Position numbers and translations under genes: made by a program. A stretch of DNA of 48,940 bases from a virus: positions 1-48,940 of the IMG/VR virus record IMGVR_UViG_3300025632_000022. One strand, given 5' to 3'. Shown piece after piece: positions 42,948 through 48,940 of this stretch; the stretch's first letter is position 1; each line of letters opens with the position of its first letter. The notes below the pieces were generated by a model. The model ran no database searches and was not told the origin of the DNA. It worked only from the letters and a program-made list of their open reading frames with translations.

Positions 42948-44588
42948 TTAAACCACATAAGATCCAAAAGATCCATCATCAATCTCTTCTGCGTGTAAAT
43001 CATCTTTACCCCATACATGCTCATTTCGAGGCACAGAATCGTCTCCCTCAATTGGCACATCTAACCCGTATGGTTTCCATGGATTCATGTTCTGAAGCAT
43101 AGAGATTGTATCAAGAGAGTCATCTTTCCCTTTAATACCATCTTTAGTAGCCAAAGCAATCTGCTCCATCATAATACCAAGAACTTTACTGTTTTTCATC
43201 TCTTTAGCAAAGAATATCTTCTCCGCTTTAAACAGTGGAACCACAAGATTAAGCCTGGCTAATTTGTCTACAACTGGACGAATGCCAGGCTTTCCTTTTT
43301 CCCCAGCCAAATTAAAATAAGTATCCCGGTTCTGCATCTCCATCTGAATCCACTGAATAAACCCACCTTGTTGACCTGAGATCTCTACACCAACGCTCTG
43401 AGGGGCGTATTCATCAACAAAATTAAACAAATCTTTCATAGTTAAATCCATGGTTTGTCGATCACATATACCGTCTACCCAGATCCAGTTACCCATGTAA
43501 TCGTATGCCCATACAGAAATAACTGAGTAATCAGCAGTCTGTTTAGAAGATGTTGCAAAGTCAGTTGTAATGTAAAAATTGTACAGATGTTTATTTCGTA
43601 GAATGTCAGAACGACTTTTCCAATAAATATCCCCTTCTTGGATTAGCCGGCTCTCATCTGAAGTAATACGAAGCATTAGCTCCTGTCTGAAGTTATTTAA
43701 CTTACCGGTTCTGACAGCTGCATCATACTGATCTTTGACATACGAGTATGCAAAACGATCTTCCCAGGCGCCACGAAACTCCTCTTCAGTACAGGGAAAC
43801 TTCTCACATATTGGCCAAACGTTTACCTGCCAGGCGCCGGATTCAATTGCTTCGTACACAATATCCTCTTTGTTGAAAGGAGTACCATTTAGAATCATCT
43901 TCCAACGTGTAGGATCCAAAGCAAAGGCGACACCTGAGTACACGGTGGCTTTAATCGCTTCCATGGCAGTCTTTGATTTACTATCAGCATCTGAAACCAA
44001 GTCATCCATGACAGCGAGTACGGGTCGTTTACCAAATATCTTCGTACCACGAATACCAGATTTAGCACCGAACATCTTAACTCCAAGTTGGCCGCCTGCT
44101 CTATTTTTAAATTCTAAGTAGTTTTCTGTGAACTTAGCTTCAGGAACCCAATACTGCATGAACTCTGACCGGTTATACCGGGTTTCTATGCTATTACGTG
44201 CAGATTTCACACCATTGTCCATGGAATCAGAAATATACAACATCCCGGTTACTTCACCAAAGTTGGGTAACTCCCCAAACACAGCAAGAAACATAACCAA
44301 GTATTCCATCATAAGTGTGGTTTTTGCAGTACCGCGAGCACATAGGTTTGCTGTTCTCGGTTCTTTGGTTGCAATTTTATCCAACATGGCCAAATGCATA
44401 ACAGGAGTTTTGTTGTCTTCTCCAATATCCCCATTAACCAACTTGATGAAATTCATGAACTTTAGTGAAAACTCTGACGGCACATATTTACCATCATTTA
44501 GTTTATCAAAGTCAATCTCGTTGAGAAAATCATCAACGGTCTTCTGGGTTATGTAATCTTCCATGAATTCATCAGCTGTTTGGGTCAT
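42948..44588 (-). CDS. terL: terminase large subunit
   Basis: 546 residues. ATPase: Walker A-like A84-R-G-T-A-K-T-T91 and Walker B V-L-A-V-M-D195-D196. Nuclease: T-T-D343-F-A-T, V-G-V-E402-I-S, and K-D-D490-S-L-D493, the acidic triad of the RNase H-like terminase nuclease. It packages DNA through the portal and cuts concatemers. N4 gp68 is the positional equivalent. It overlaps the TerS-like gene by 4 bp. Confidence 0.92.
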   Translation of the reverse strand: MTQTADEFMEDYITQKTVDDFLNEIDFDKLNDGKYVPSEFSLKFMNFIKLVNGDIGEDNKTPVMHLAMLDKIATKEPRTANLCARGTAKTTLMMEYLVMFLAVFGELPNFGEVTGMLYISDSMDNGVKSARNSIETRYNRSEFMQYWVPEAKFTENYLEFKNRAGGQLGVKMFGAKSGIRGTKIFGKRPVLAVMDDLVSDADSKSKTAMEAIKATVYSGVAFALDPTRWKMILNGTPFNKEDIVYEAIESGAWQVNVWPICEKFPCTEEEFRGAWEDRFAYSYVKDQYDAAVRTGKLNNFRQELMLRITSDESRLIQEGDIYWKSRSDILRNKHLYNFYITTDFATSSKQTADYSVISVWAYDYMGNWIWVDGICDRQTMDLTMKDLFNFVDEYAPQSVGVEISGQQGGFIQWIQMEMQNRDTYFNLAGEKGKPGIRPVVDKLARLNLVVPLFKAEKIFFAKEMKNSKVLGIMMEQIALATKDGIKGKDDSLDTISMLQNMNPWKPYGLDVPIEGDDSVPRNEHVWGKDDLHAEEIDDGSFGSYVV

Positions 44589-45265
44589 GCTGGGGTAACA
44601 TTTTTCATAGGCATTTGAGCAATATCATTTGTGGTTGTATCAGGGTCGTGCTCAATAGCTTGAAGTTGCTTCTTACCTAATTCTCGTAGGTTATGTTCTA
44701 GGGCAGCCATACCATCGGTAACAGCAATCTCAATTTTTAATTCTGCTTTATTCTCTTCAGGACGCTTCAGATGGGTCAACAATGAGTTAGCAGCATCACA
44801 TCGTACTTTATCACTCACAGACGGATCAACCATAAGATCGTGTTGGGTATTCAATGCCTTCTGAAAGAACTCTTGGTTCATGAGCCAAGTAGGAACATAT
44901 GCCCGTTCCATTACTTTAGTGACTAACTGTCCCTTATTGTAGGCAGACACAATAGAGGAGATGTCTTTCTCTGGTTTATTAATCTTAACCATATTGGCAT
45001 AACGGTCAGGGAATGTGGCAATATATGATTTCAGGTTAGATTTACCCATCATCTTGTGGGACACATACATAACCGCAGATACATAATCCCCTACTTTAAA
45101 TCGACCCTCTTGCAGTACCTTAGAAAATGTAATGAAGTTATCACGCATATTACGCGCTTCTTCAGGATCTGAAGATAACGCATTAAGCTGATTTACCATA
45201 TCTTGTGTCATAGTATTTCGATTAGCTACTGGTAGCGATTCTCGAACTTGCCCTAGTGTCAGCAT
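44585..45265 (-). CDS. putative terminase small subunit, N4 gp69-like by position
   Basis: 226 residues, first gene of the late arm, coupled to terL by an ATGA-type overlap. Mostly helical: N-terminal helices (V-N-Q-L-N-A-L-S-S-D-P-E-E-A), a middle V-G-D-Y-V-S-A-V-M-Y-V-S, and L-K-R-P-E-E-N-K-A-E-L-K-I-E, a feature often seen in small terminase-like proteins that ends in a beta strand. Role as DNA-recognition subunit is inferred from position. Strong ribosome-binding site (GGAAGGA). Confidence 0.62.
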   Translation of the reverse strand: MLTLGQVRESLPVANRNTMTQDMVNQLNALSSDPEEARNMRDNFITFSKVLQEGRFKVGDYVSAVMYVSHKMMGKSNLKSYIATFPDRYANMVKINKPEKDISSIVSAYNKGQLVTKVMERAYVPTWLMNQEFFQKALNTQHDLMVDPSVSDKVRCDAANSLLTHLKRPEENKAELKIEIAVTDGMAALEHNLRELGKKQLQAIEHDPDTTTNDIAQMPMKNVTPA

Positions 45266-45297
45266 TGCCTACTTCCTTCCGTGGTTGCACAAACTGC

Positions 45298-45326
45298 GTA
45301 TAAACCAAGAAACAGAAAAGATGCAA
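45298..45326 (-). promoter_or_regulatory. candidate sigma70-like late promoter
   Basis: On the minus strand TTGCAT (45326-45321), 17 bases, then TTATAC (45303-45298), 33 bp before the start of the TerS-like gene. In N4 the late genes are read by host sigma70 RNAP with phage SSB, so a weak host-type promoter at this spot makes sense. Match to consensus is only partial. Confidence 0.35.
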
Positions 45327-45403
45327 GATTTTACTTTACAGTCAGTAGTCTACCTTCTACGTTAAACGTACATGAAATAACCTAATGGTGATCTATATCT
45401 CTT

Positions 45404-45433
45404 AAAAGGCTCCCTCTTCCACGGGGGCTTTTT
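45404..45433 (+). terminator. terminator upstream of the early region
   Basis: AAAAGGCTCCC (45404-45414) pairs with GGGGGCTTTTT (45423-45433), including two G-U pairs, and the plus strand continues in T's. The minus strand also reads hairpin then TTTT, so it may act both ways. No plus-strand gene lies directly upstream. Confidence 0.65.
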
Positions 45434-45449
45434 TTGTGGTTCCCTGTCA

Positions 45450-45462
45450 AGAATACTATTCT
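45450..45462. promoter_or_regulatory. 13-bp dyad AGAATA-C-TATTCT (copy 1)
   Basis: Perfect dyad with one central base. Copies at 45480 and 45584 differ only in the central base. Spacing to copy 2 is 30 bp, close to three helical turns, as in paired operators. Each can alternatively fold as a 5-bp stem with a 3-nt loop. Confidence 0.55.
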
Positions 45463-45479
45463 GCCTACTCATGAAAAAA

Positions 45480-45492
45480 AGAATAATATTCT
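45480..45492. promoter_or_regulatory. 13-bp dyad AGAATA-A-TATTCT (copy 2)
   Basis: Same 6+6 half-sites as copies 1 and 3, central A. Lies in an A-rich stretch. Confidence 0.55.
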
Positions 45493-45583
45493 ACATTTTA
45501 ACCAAAAACACCCCAATATCGCCCATATTAGTTTTCTACTGTAGCTTTTTGTAGGGGTATTTTCCTCATATAAACTAATAAAG

Positions 45584-45596
45584 AGAATATTATTCT
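45584..45596. promoter_or_regulatory. 13-bp dyad AGAATA-T-TATTCT (copy 3)
   Basis: Same 6+6 half-sites, central T, so it is the reverse complement of copy 2. Located 104 bp downstream of copy 2. Confidence 0.55.
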
Positions 45597-46127
45597 GTTT
45601 CAAAAACTTGACAGCCCATCCTCAAATTCTGTAGATCTTCGTCAGCGGCTACAATCGCAGACACCCCATTTAGCTAGTCCGAGTTCTGTTTATAAACCAA
45701 GGGATCAGGATCCGAGGTTTAACACCACAACTTTCTCACTCACCTACATCCCGCGTTCGAAAGAGGTTTCTACAATCAAAGGGGATTGCTCACCTGCTCA
45801 TTCCACAGGAATAATACCGCTCGACAATCCAGGGAGTTAAAGTGAAGTAAGTATTATTTATACATTCTCAACACAGCAATTTTCTATTCATCCTTCATAA
45901 ACAGACTGGCTTCCCCCGAAAGCAAGCTTTCTCCTCCATGGTCTGTTTATTCACTCTTCATAGAAAATTCTACATCTCGACAATCGGTTGGAAAAAGTTA
46001 AAATTTTTATATTTAATTTGTATAATAACTAACGAGAGAGGTAGGGCGTTTGGTACACCAATCCCACATTTGGTAAGTGGCCCCCCCACCTTTGCATACA
46101 CATCTCAATCATACCCCCTATTTACAC

Positions 46128-46147
46128 AGGTGCCTTGCACCTATTGG
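46128..46147 (+). promoter_or_regulatory. N4-type early hairpin promoter 1
   Basis: AGGTGC-CTT-GCACCT (46128-46142), a 6-bp stem with 3-nt loop, then ATTGG. The template strand loop is AAG with a central purine, as N4 virion RNAP requires, and G46146 is 11 bases after the loop centre, the expected start site. It lies 34 bp before the first early gene. Two other copies share the CTT loop and TGG. Confidence 0.75.
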
Positions 46148-46179
46148 CATCAGCCATCAACCTCATCGGAGTACATCAC

Positions 46180-46470
46180 ATGAACGTAATCACATCAGCT
46201 AATCAAGCCATCTGCGGCATCTTCAACATGGTAACCACCTCAACTGCAGCAGTCTCTACATCCATTGAGGCAGGAGCTAACATGGTACATAACAGAGTCA
46301 AAGAATCAGACCTAACTGACCTTGAATTTGTACAACAACGCACAGCGGCAACCATGCAAAAGCTTCAAGATACCCTTGACGCAGACCCTAAACTGAAAGC
46401 TATGGCAGCCAAGGTAGCACTAGCTTGGGACAAACCTCTAGGCTGGAAGCCCGAAGACGACATCGCCTAA
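46180..46470 (+). CDS. early hypothetical protein, 96 aa
   Basis: 96 residues from ATG 46180, chosen because GGAG at 46168-46171 precedes it and it lies just after the predicted start of early promoter 1; a TTG further upstream overlaps the promoter hairpin. The first half is Ala/Thr/Ser-rich (T-S-T-A-A-V-S-T-S-I-E-A-G-A), the second charged and helical, ending W-K-P-E-D-D-I-A. Being the first gene read after injection, it could be a host takeover or anti-defence factor. No family recognised. Confidence 0.65.
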   Translation: MNVITSANQAICGIFNMVTTSTAAVSTSIEAGANMVHNRVKESDLTDLEFVQQRTAATMQKLQDTLDADPKLKAMAAKVALAWDKPLGWKPEDDIA

Positions 46471-46473
46471 ACT

Positions 46474-46502
46474 ACTACTGCCTACCCTAACCGGTAGGTA
46501 GT
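46474..46502 (+). repeat. hairpin between the first two early genes
   Basis: CCTACC (46481-46486) pairs with GGTAGG (46493-46498), and ACTA (46474-46477) can pair with TAGT (46499-46502) across a bulge. No T-tract follows, so it is more likely an mRNA processing or partial pause site than a terminator. Confidence 0.4.
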
Positions 46503-46560
46503 ACAGTGCCTTTGGATAGATCATAGATCATTCTACAACCCAACTCATGGAGTAACTCTG

Positions 46561-46725
46561 ATGACTGATAACAACCTACTACTAGCTGTGCTAGTTGCCA
46601 CAACCCTACTTACTGGTGTCTTGTACATAGACCACCTTGTAACCGCTAACACAGTAACCTCAACGCTCTCAGAGCAACCTGCTGGTACATGCATCAACAT
46701 CGAACTCTTCGAGGTATGTAACTGA
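46561..46725 (+). CDS. early small membrane protein, 54 aa
   Basis: 54 residues, ATG 46561 with GGAG at 46549-46552. One N-terminal hydrophobic helix (N-L-L-L-A-V-L-V-A-T-T-L-L-T-G-V-L-Y) and a short hydrophilic part with two cysteines (G-T-C, E-V-C-N). Either a secreted-type anchor or an inner membrane peptide. The stop overlaps the next ATG. Too short for homology by eye. Confidence 0.55.
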   Translation: MTDNNLLLAVLVATTLLTGVLYIDHLVTANTVTSTLSEQPAGTCINIELFEVCN

Positions 46726-46862
46726 TGATACAAAACCATCCATCTATACGCAGATTACTAAGAGCCATCCTAGATTTATGTCTAGCTATGGCCGAAAATA
46801 GAGTTATCAACTTGAAGATAAAACTTCAACTTCATGATATTAAAACACAGGAGCAAAGTTAA
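46725..46862 (+). CDS. early small basic protein, 45 aa
   Basis: 45 residues, basic and helical (R-R-L-L-R-A-I-L-D-L-C-L-A-M-A-E-N). It begins on the last base of the preceding stop (TGATG) and ends overlapping the next start (TAATG), so it is coupled on both sides. GGAG inside its 3' end serves the next gene. Unknown function. Confidence 0.5.
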   Translation: MIQNHPSIRRLLRAILDLCLAMAENRVINLKIKLQLHDIKTQEQS

Positions 46863-47158
46863 TGCCAACTCTCATGAAAGACATCAATGAAATGATCTAC
46901 TTGCGTGTTAACGATACGCAAGTAATACTAAATAATATAGACATTTATATGGTAATTGCTAACGCAGGTATAAAATCTGCGAAGGCTACCTCAGTCTATG
47001 CAACTTTCCAAATGCTACTGGATACTGGTGAGGAATTAAAGCCCCATGAGCATGTACGTGTCATACTCAACTGGAGTGTGATCGTAGGCTTCCACGACGC
47101 AACGAATGCTCCTCCTTTTGATGAGTATTTCATTAACATTCTAACCCAGAAAGGTTAA
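46862..47158 (+). CDS. early hypothetical protein, 98 aa
   Basis: 98 residues with CAGGAGCAAAG upstream. The central part (I-A-N-A-G-I-K-S-A-K-A-T-S-V-Y-A-T-F-Q-M-L) is helical and the C-terminal part contains V-R-V-I-L-N-W-S-V-I-V-G-F. No signal, membrane span or motif. Middle gene of the first early operon. Confidence 0.6.
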   Translation: MPTLMKDINEMIYLRVNDTQVILNNIDIYMVIANAGIKSAKATSVYATFQMLLDTGEELKPHEHVRVILNWSVIVGFHDATNAPPFDEYFINILTQKG

Positions 47159-47163
47159 CTCCA

Positions 47164-47364
47164 ATGGAACAACTATTTACAGGGATCTTCATCCTACTAT
47201 TCCAAGTGTTGTCATACAATATGGCAACTAAACGCAAACGCAACGTATTAGTGTGGGCATTCCTAACGCTCGCATTCGCACTAATTGCACTGCCAGTGTT
47301 GTTCTTCCTACCTAAATTAAAAGGTACACAGTATCCTGATGGTTACACAGTTAAAGGCGAATAA
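47164..47364 (+). CDS. early small membrane protein, 66 aa
   Basis: 66 residues with two hydrophobic helices (about 5-20 and 30-49) separated by a basic loop K-R-K-R-N, and a short polar tail. AAAGG at 47151-47155 is the ribosome-binding site. Encoded between two other small early genes, all likely acting at the host membrane soon after injection. Confidence 0.6.
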   Translation: MEQLFTGIFILLFQVLSYNMATKRKRNVLVWAFLTLAFALIALPVLFFLPKLKGTQYPDGYTVKGE

Positions 47365-47368
47365 AACT

Positions 47369-47527
47369 ATGGCACGATCTAACAGGCTACTAGGTTGTGA
47401 ATTGGCACAATATAACCTTATGTATGCAAAGCAATTAAGAGCCAATGAACGGCGGAAGACACGCCCTAAAGTACTATGTCTCTTTGTGGTTTGTCTAATA
47501 ATAGGCACGCTAATAATCACACTTTAG
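47369..47527 (+). CDS. early small membrane protein, 52 aa
   Basis: 52 residues from ATG 47369; an in-frame upstream ATG (47339) lies inside the previous gene. The basic N-terminal part (R-A-N-E-R-R-K-T-R-P-K) is followed by one C-terminal hydrophobic helix ending at the last residue, a tail-anchored layout. Followed directly by early promoter 2. Confidence 0.5.
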   Translation: MARSNRLLGCELAQYNLMYAKQLRANERRKTRPKVLCLFVVCLIIGTLIITL

Positions 47528-47539
47528 TAAAGTGAAGTG

Positions 47540-47559
47540 AGCTGCCTTGCAGCTTTTGG
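47540..47559 (+). promoter_or_regulatory. N4-type early hairpin promoter 2
   Basis: AGCTGC-CTT-GCAGCT (47540-47554), then TTTGG. Predicted start G47558, 11 bases after the loop centre. It lies between a small membrane protein gene and the 132-residue gene at 47614, 56 bp before that gene's ATG. Of the three, this one has the T-rich spacer closest to the classic N4 P2 promoter. Confidence 0.78.
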
Positions 47560-47613
47560 ACTGCACAATAATGTGAGGTCTATCAAAACCGTGAATCTTG
47601 AAAGGATCCACTA

Positions 47614-48012
47614 ATGTCTGTAATTTCTAAAACATCTCGCCCATCTACTCCTGCAGCTGGCGCACCTCGTACTCCAAAAGAGCATGACGGTATCTGGTTG
47701 AACTTGGGCCTAATCACTGACGTAACCGAAGAGAACCCTGACGGGAAATTTGTACGTCTTCCACGTGGCGTAGCGTTGAGCGATCTGGAAGCTCGTCCTG
47801 TATATCCAACCATGGATCCAGACTTCGCAACTGAACTTACGTTGATGAACCAAGTCATCACACAGTTGAAAGCTAAAGGCTTGAGCCTTGAAGAAGGTGA
47901 GTCTGTTTCTATTGGCCTTGAAGTACAACTGTACCGTCGCCAAGAAGAGCAGGAAGCTGTTGAGCCGTCTAAAGACGAAGCAGCGGCAGTTGCCAACGTA
48001 CTATTTGGCTAA
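47614..48012 (+). CDS. conserved phage early protein, 132 aa, function unknown
   Basis: 132 residues with a strong AAAGGA ribosome-binding site, its own hairpin promoter and its own terminator, so it is a monocistronic early unit likely expressed strongly. The pattern S-K-T-S-R-P, then D-G-I-W-L-N-L-G, F-V-R-L-P-R-G-V-A, L-Y-R-R-Q-E-E-Q is familiar from many phages' early regions without known function. Codons are more G/C-ended than its neighbours. The acidic tail (E-P-S-K-D-E-A-A-A) may be disordered. Confidence 0.7.
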   Translation: MSVISKTSRPSTPAAGAPRTPKEHDGIWLNLGLITDVTEENPDGKFVRLPRGVALSDLEARPVYPTMDPDFATELTLMNQVITQLKAKGLSLEEGESVSIGLEVQLYRRQEEQEAVEPSKDEAAAVANVLFG

Positions 48013-48027
48013 ACTTATCCTCCAACT

Positions 48028-48066
48028 AAGACCCAATGTCAGTTAACGCTGATGTTGGGTCTTTTT
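48028..48066 (+). terminator. rho-independent terminator
   Basis: AAGACCCAA (48028-48036) pairs with TTGGGTCTT (48055-48063), continuing inward through G-U pairs into TCAG/CTGA, and ends in TTTTT. It lies 15 bp after the 132-residue gene. Confidence 0.9.
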
Positions 48067-48111
48067 AGTTGTAATAGATTACTACAGATAGATTCTGTTT
48101 ACTCACAATTC

Positions 48112-48130
48112 GCTGCCTTGCAGCTGGTGG
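48112..48130 (+). promoter_or_regulatory. N4-type early hairpin promoter 3
   Basis: GCTGC-CTT-GCAGC (48112-48124) then TGGTGG, with predicted start G48129. A second short hairpin TGGC-TTC-GCCA follows at once. It heads the next early operon starting at 48240, 110 bp downstream. Confidence 0.72.
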
Positions 48131-48239
48131 CTTCGCCAATACGGGTTGTCAACTACCAACTTATACGTGAACCTAATATATTAACAATTTGGTGATATCG
48201 ACTGGATTCACCCTTAACCCTAACTAGAGGGAAAATACT

Positions 48240-48458
48240 ATGTTTTACCGGTTTAATTGCGGTACTTTCATCGAAGCAGACAACTTTGAGGAAGCAAAAG
48301 CGACGTTTATTGATCAAATAACGACAGAAGAGGAGAACCCAAAATCGTGGAATAAATGTACATGTTTGGGTTTTGATTACAGATCTGATTGTCCTGAACA
48401 TTGGGCCAATGAGGTTCCTTTCAATTCTGAAAATATACCATATTATGGAGAAAATTAA
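48240..48458 (+). CDS. early hypothetical protein, 72 aa
   Basis: 72 residues with AGAGGGAAA upstream. N-terminal F-I-E-A-D-N-F-E-E-A-K-A-T-F-I-D resembles a small alpha/beta module where a helix follows a strand; three cysteines are present (C-T-C, D-C-P). The stop overlaps the next ATG by one base. Unknown function. Confidence 0.6.
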   Translation: MFYRFNCGTFIEADNFEEAKATFIDQITTEEENPKSWNKCTCLGFDYRSDCPEHWANEVPFNSENIPYYGEN

Positions 48459-48682
48459 TGGACATTACTAATCAAATAACAACCAACCTGAAGATATGTC
48501 TTGGGTACGTTGAGAATGGTACATCAGCTTCTGTAAGTATTAGTCAAGATGATAGTACTAAAGAGTTTATTGTCACAGTAGGTAACAAACTATACTTTGG
48601 AACATCTCTTAATATAGCTCTGATGGAAGCAGCAACTGATAACCAACAAGAAGACATTAATAAGGTCAATTCTCATGGTTAG
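48458..48682 (+). CDS. early hypothetical protein, 74 aa
   Basis: 74 residues, start overlapping the previous stop (TAATG). Beta-rich centre (S-A-S-V-S-I-S-Q-D, F-I-V-T-V-G-N-K-L-Y) with a helical end. It overlaps the next gene by 8 bp. No family recognised. Confidence 0.55.
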   Translation: MDITNQITTNLKICLGYVENGTSASVSISQDDSTKEFIVTVGNKLYFGTSLNIALMEAATDNQQEDINKVNSHG

Positions 48683-48908
48683 TATTGGAACAAAAGCTCC
48701 TCGTAAAACAGAAGAAGAACGTCTGTCTAAGAAATATGCTAAACCTGGTTTAGTGTATACTGTCATGTACAGTATTGATGGGAAATCATGGAAAATTGCC
48801 CAGTCTGATATATCATGGTCAAAGGCGTATTGTCTGTTTCAACAGAGAAAAGCCAAAGCATTTAAAGTTAAAATATGGGGTGTAGTCCTCACAAATGTCA
48901 GGAAATAA
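48675..48908 (+). CDS. early hypothetical protein, 77 aa
   Basis: 77 basic residues beginning within the previous gene. A beta-hairpin-like segment Y-T-V-M-Y-S-I-D-G-K-S-W-K and a Q-Q-R-K-A-K-A-F-K-V-K-I-W end. Basic charge and small size would allow nucleic acid binding, but nothing specific is visible. Confidence 0.55.
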   Translation: MVSIGTKAPRKTEEERLSKKYAKPGLVYTVMYSIDGKSWKIAQSDISWSKAYCLFQQRKAKAFKVKIWGVVLTNVRK

Positions 48909-48910
48909 TC

Positions 48911-48940
48911 ATGGATTTATGTGAAAAACAAATCGAACTG
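48911..48940 (+). CDS. start of another early gene, cut by window edge
   Basis: ATG 48911 follows AGGAAATAATC, a suitable ribosome-binding site, 2 bp after the previous stop. Ten codons are visible (M-D-L-C-E-K-Q-I-E-L). The operon clearly continues beyond the window. Confidence 0.45.
   Translation, partial: MDLCEKQIEL

Larger units (their letters stand above)
45327..46127. other. about 800 bp non-coding region, probable genome-end/early control region
   Basis: No ORF with a credible start lies between the divergent late and early arms, except minor frames without ribosome-binding sites. It holds a terminator (45404-45433), three 13-bp dyads (45450-45596), pyrimidine-rich stretches and a C-run at 46081-46087. 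In N4 the late arm and early arm occupy opposite ends of a linear genome with short direct terminal repeats, so finding them adjacent suggests a circularised or permuted sequence joined here. Only one copy of any terminal repeat would then remain, so it cannot be seen directly. Confidence 0.45.

Noticed and set aside
45608-45640. TTGACA as a sigma70 -35 element of an early promoter
   Set aside because: No acceptable -10 box at 16-18 bp, and early genes downstream have hairpin promoters for the virion RNAP.
45938-46183. 81-residue plus-strand ORF
   Set aside because: No ribosome-binding site before its ATG, composition of non-coding type, and it overlaps early promoter 1 and the start of the real early gene.
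48153-48401. 82-residue minus-strand ORF in the early region
   Set aside because: Overlaps a well-supported plus-strand gene with a good ribosome-binding site and has no supporting features.
1-48940. CRISPR arrays, insertion sequences, integrase
   Set aside because: No regularly spaced repeat array, no transposase, and no integrase or repressor-like ORF was seen. Gene content is that of a lytic phage.

Overview
The window looks like about 49 kb of an N4-like podovirus (Schitoviridae or close kin). The main evidence is a 3410-residue leftward gene that carries all four hallmarks of the N4 virion RNA polymerase in the right order and spacing: TxxGR at R1502, motif A at D1632, motif B at R1741/K1745/Y1753 and motif C at D1993. 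It is preceded by a late gene cluster in the same order as N4 genes 69 to 50. Base composition is mostly AT-rich. The host cannot be read directly. A class II (B12-dependent) ribonucleotide reductase, together with a GC-richer left end whose small proteins resemble those of alphaproteobacterial phages, fits a marine host, possibly an alphaproteobacterium, but this is inference.

Layout. (1) 1-2500, rightward: small accessory genes (ABA-sandwich protein, Lar-like zinc ribbon protein, a tiny gene with an in-frame stop, a small zinc ribbon), closed by a strong terminator. (2) 2568-17046, rightward middle/replication arm: NrdJ, an SF1B helicase (Dda/RecD type), a family A DNA polymerase split into two ORFs by about 1 kb of small genes, a Cas4/RecB-like nuclease, an ATPase-primase fusion, a Sak4-like ATPase, an SSB, a RusA-like resolvase and a small membrane protein. 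(3) 17047-17534: convergent intergenic region with two terminators, direct repeats and strong hairpins. (4) 45265-17535, leftward late arm: TerS candidate, TerL, tail/connector protein, holin-like protein, amidase, Rz/Rz1, portal, scaffold, major capsid protein, virion proteins matching gp55-gp51 by position, and virion RNAP. (5) 45266-46179: a long non-coding stretch, probably the genome-end region, with a terminator and three copies of a perfect 13-bp dyad. (6) 46180-48940, rightward: very small early-type genes, many of them membrane proteins.

How it works together. Three short hairpins with an identical CTT loop, each followed by a conserved TGG, precede transcription units in the early region. 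They match the architecture of N4 early promoters and are most likely where the co-injected virion RNAP starts transcription. The replication arm then supplies nucleotides, polymerase, primase, helicase, SSB and recombination enzymes. In N4, late genes are read by host RNAP with the phage SSB, and a plausible sigma70-like promoter lies before TerS here. The N4 RNAPII genes (gp15/gp16) and the large tail sheath/appendage genes (gp65/gp66) are not in this window, so it is probably not the complete genome.

The most unusual points are: the fractured DNA polymerase, whose insert includes a protein with an Acb2-like (anti-CBASS) C-terminal segment; a HExxH zincin-like motif inside the virion RNAP polypeptide; a terminator-like hairpin that buries the RNAP ribosome-binding site; and a matching C-terminal peptide on SSB and the resolvase.
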